Shown here one piece after another: positions 62,032 to 64,000 of a stretch of DNA of 64,000 nucleotides. The DNA is from Hippopus hippopus (Eukaryota; Mollusca; Bivalvia; Cardiida; Cardiidae): positions 16,132,914 through 16,196,913 of the forward strand of contig OX328104.1 of assembly GCA_946811185.2 (NCBI GenBank), given 5' to 3'. The notes beneath the pieces were generated by a model. It ran no database searches, was not told where the DNA came from, and worked only from the letters and a program-made list of their open reading frames with translations. A program made the position numbers and the translations under genes. Within the stretch, counting starts at the first letter, position 1. Each line of letters opens with the position of its first letter.

Positions 62032-62259
62032 AAACTCTTTACCAAACAACAAAATTTTAGACTGGTCCAAATTGAAAGCATTTGCAGACGACAAAATTAT
62101 TGTGACTATAAAATTGAAATTTGTTCTGGGAAGGGTGGAAAACATTGTGGGAAAATGAGAAAATGCTGGTTACCAGCATTTTCTCCTTTTCCCTCAATGT
62201 TTTCAAAAACCTTCTTCCTCAGGGTCGTTAAAAGTCGGGATTGTGTGGTAAAGAGTTAA
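62032..62259 (+). mobile_element. Family A MITE inserted beside an older end
   Basis: ACTCTTTACCAAACAACAAA to TGTGGTAAAGAGTTAA. Another copy's end (TTAACCCTTTACCAAACAAT) lies at 61994-62031, so this copy is nested in it. A decayed copy follows at 62265-62440. Confidence 0.83.
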
Positions 62260-62606
62260 AGAAAAACGCTGTTGAGTACATAGTGAGAAAAGGATAAGAT
62301 GCTGGATAACAATATTGTCTCCTTTCCCACAGTGTTTCCAACCCAGAAGACACTCTCATCATTGAAGCCACATTTCATTTTTCCTCTGTAAATGCCTCAA
62401 ATTTTGAAAAGCCGAAGTTTTTGTCATCTGCTTGATGCGTAATTAAAAAAATAATGCTTGAAAAGCTTTTTCAAGAAGCTCATTCTTTCGGTTATTTTTT
62501 AAACAATTATTTAAATAAATATTTGTACTTTTCACCTTTTTCAGATTCTTTGAAATGAATATGGAAATGTCCAGACTTTGCACACAAGCCTGATATTTTA
62601 TATAAA

Positions 62607-62818
62607 TTAACCCTTATCCTGCGAAATAAGTTTCACAAAACTTTCTAGTCGGTAGTAAAAACCCGAATAGTGCTATTTCATACTTAATCTTTTTCGAAAA
62701 ATATCTCCTTATCGGACAGTGTAGATCCAAGATCAGACTGCACATTCTGTGCAGTCTGATCTTGATCTACACTGTCCGCAAAAGGTCAGAGAGTCATACT
62801 TAAAAGCTTAAAGGTTAA
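62607..62818. mobile_element. Family B MITE, complete, TTAA at both ends
   Basis: TTAACCCTTATCCTGCGAAA to GCTTAAAGGTTAA. Core GACAGTGTAGATCCAAGATC / GATCTTGATCTACACTGTC. Confidence 0.9.
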
Positions 62819-62923
62819 AGTGAAGTGAAATATGAAAACTATAAAAAAAGCAACATCTACATTTTCTAGAAAACCACACCCCAGAAAAAAACAAAGACTA
62901 ATACAGCAAATATGGGCTATTAC

Positions 62924-63062
62924 CATTTAAGTTATAACATGGTATACCAGTTGTACAGTTCTTAACAACTCTAGGTTTGTCCGCCTCTCTACAGAATGTG
63001 TCCCCTATATGTCTGCACACAACATCACGGTTTTGTCTACCTGTTCCACAACTTGCGCTACA
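62924..63062 (-). CDS. ADAMTSL-like gene, first visible TSP1 exon
   Basis: Acceptor TATGTTGCTTACAG, donor AATG/GTAATA. Begins in phase 0 at the first TSP1 cysteine, as do the exons at 43043, 40457 and 38986. CSASCGTGRQNRDVVCRHIG through RVVKNCTTGIPCYN has six cysteines and an intact C-x-x-S-C-x-x-G site. The tryptophan strand must lie in the next exon upstream, beyond the right edge. One sequon (NCT). Confidence 0.92.
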
Positions 63063-63132
63063 CTGTAAGCAACATAAAAAGAGATAGAATAAGAGTGCCC
63101 TCCTTTCAATCTTTGCTAAGAATATTGTGTAT

Positions 63133-63356
63133 TAACCCTTTACCAAACCATAAAGTTGTAGACATGTCTAAAGTGAAAACCTTTGCAGACGACAATTCAA
63201 ATGTGGCTCCAATGATGAAATTTGTTTTTGATAGGGTAAAAACATTGTAGGAAAAGGAGAAAATGCTGGTTACCAGCATTTTCTCCTTTTCCCACAATGT
63301 TTTCAAAAGGCTTCTTCCTCGGGGTTGTTAAAAATCAGTTTTATGTGGTAAGGGGC
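63133..63356 (+). mobile_element. Family A MITE
   Basis: TTAACCCTTTACCAAACCAT to TATGTGGTAAGGGG. Confidence 0.84.
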
Positions 63357-63549
63357 TATAGGACCAATATTTTCAGATCTCCCAATCAGAAGCCTCAACC
63401 TTTTCAGATTTTTATAATCTCACCAATAATTTCACCTAACTTCAAAGCTAATTTATCACTGAATTCAGTATGGCAATAGATGACACACCATCAGTAACAG
63501 AGACAGACAAGGGAAGGAAAAAAAAAAGATTAAATTTAGTGATATTTTC

Positions 63550-63732
63550 TTAAAGTAACAATAAAGGCCAAATGTGTCTCAAATGGTGGATCTTGTCTTT
63601 GATATGGTAGAAAACATTATGGGAAAAAGGAGAAAATGCTGCTTGCCAGCATTTTCTCCCTTTCCCATAAATCTTTCAAAAGAGTTCTATCCCAGGGTCG
63701 TGAAAACCCGAAATTGTTTGGTAAAGGGTTAA
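63550..63732 (+). mobile_element. Family A MITE, left arm shortened
   Basis: AATGTGTCTCAAATGGTGGA to TTTGGTAAAGGGTTAA. Confidence 0.8.
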
Positions 63733-63774
63733 AAGGGGCTGTTGAGATTCTTATAATCTAAGCAATAACTTATT

Positions 63775-64000
63775 AAACTTGAGCCATGCTCTGTGAAAAG
63801 GGAGCTTAGTGCATCTGCGAAAAGTATCGACCCAGGTCAGCCTGCGCGGACTGCGCAGGCTGACCTGGACCGACACTTTTTGCTATTGGTCGATTTTCTG
63901 CATGCCCAAAGGACCAGTCTACCTCACGATTACATTGGTTATTTAAAAAGATGGCTTTTATGGATCCATAATTATGTGATGACTTGCTTGGTATCATGTA
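63775..64000 (+). mobile_element. Family C MITE, cut by window end
   Basis: TTGAGCCATGCTCTGTGAAA; hairpin GTCAGCCTGCGCGGACTGCGC and its mirror; runs to ATGACTTGCTTGGTATCATG. Confidence 0.85.

Larger units (their letters stand above)
37646..63062 (-). other. Gene span: ADAMTS-like (punctin type) matrix protein, 3' part
   Basis: Read on the minus strand, twelve exons join in frame: 62924-63062, 58079-58108, 50712-50817, 49305-49435, 48069-48179, 47411-47540, 45709-45824, 44436-44527, 42240-43043, 40269-40457, 38824-38986 and 37646-37824, 2190 nt in all. Domain order: TSP1, linker, four TSP1, Ig, three more TSP1 units (the last two degenerate), PLAC, acidic tail. No metalloprotease motif is seen. 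TSP1 arrays with Ig and a terminal PLAC match ADAMTSL1/ADAMTSL3, secreted matrix proteins. Six TSP1 units keep the O-fucosylation pattern C-x-x-S/T-C-x-x-G; the last two do not. The 5' part lies to the right of the window. Papilin or lacunin relatives are the main alternative. Confidence 0.85.

Noticed and set aside
1000..63356. Dozens of short ORFs containing GKGENAGYQHFLLFPQCF
   Set aside because: This peptide is the family A palindromic core read in one frame; no gene structure accompanies it.

Overview
The window is an AT-rich stretch of animal nuclear DNA: short exons with GT-AG introns, extracellular domain families and a very dense load of short DNA transposons and tRNA-derived SINEs. 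The repeat types, especially elements starting AGCTCACCTGAGC, long palindromic MITEs and (CAAT)n-tailed SINEs, suggest a mollusc, most likely a bivalve. That assignment is inference. No prokaryotic, viral or CRISPR system was seen.

Two genes could be reconstructed exon by exon with consistent reading phase. On the + strand (734..23511) are the last 12 exons of a cadherin-repeat surface protein (1514 nt, about 503 residues). Its predicted C-terminus is a hydrophobic tail like a GPI-anchor signal. On the - strand (63062..37646) are the last 12 exons of an ADAMTS-like (punctin/ADAMTSL1/3 type) matrix protein (2190 nt, 729 residues): eight thrombospondin type-1 repeats, one Ig domain, a PLAC domain and an acidic tail. 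Both genes start outside the window and they converge tail to tail. The roughly 14 kb between them holds a near-5 kb inverted repeat (about 27.07-32.05 kb).

Most of the rest is repeats. Family A is a roughly 230 bp MITE with TTAA target sites, ends like CYCTTTACCA and a central palindrome of about 67 bp; about 70 copies or fragments are visible. Family B (about 210 bp, also TTAA-flanked) is centred on an inverted CAGTGTAGATC/GATCTACACTG. Family C (about 270 bp) has GAGCCATGCTCTGTG termini and a GCGCAGGCTGACCTGGGTC hairpin. tRNA-derived SINEs occur in both orientations, several with exact target-site duplications. Three large non-autonomous Helentron-like (HINE) elements (23.8-26.0, 51.2-54.2 and 59.1-61.2 kb) carry tandem arrays, subterminal inverted repeats and a 3' hairpin, and all three sit inside the stem of a family A MITE. 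Other elements include two pogo-like TA-flanked elements, a 22-bp minisatellite and several long palindromes.

The most notable points are the mirrored 5 kb inverted repeat, the repeated use of the MITE palindrome as a Helentron landing site, a cadherin stop codon and nearby AATAAA that appear to come from a MITE, a tandem array presenting about a dozen AGGTCA-type direct repeats, and a 30-nt in-frame microexon in the ADAMTSL gene. Short ORFs elsewhere are translations of repeats and are not annotated as genes.
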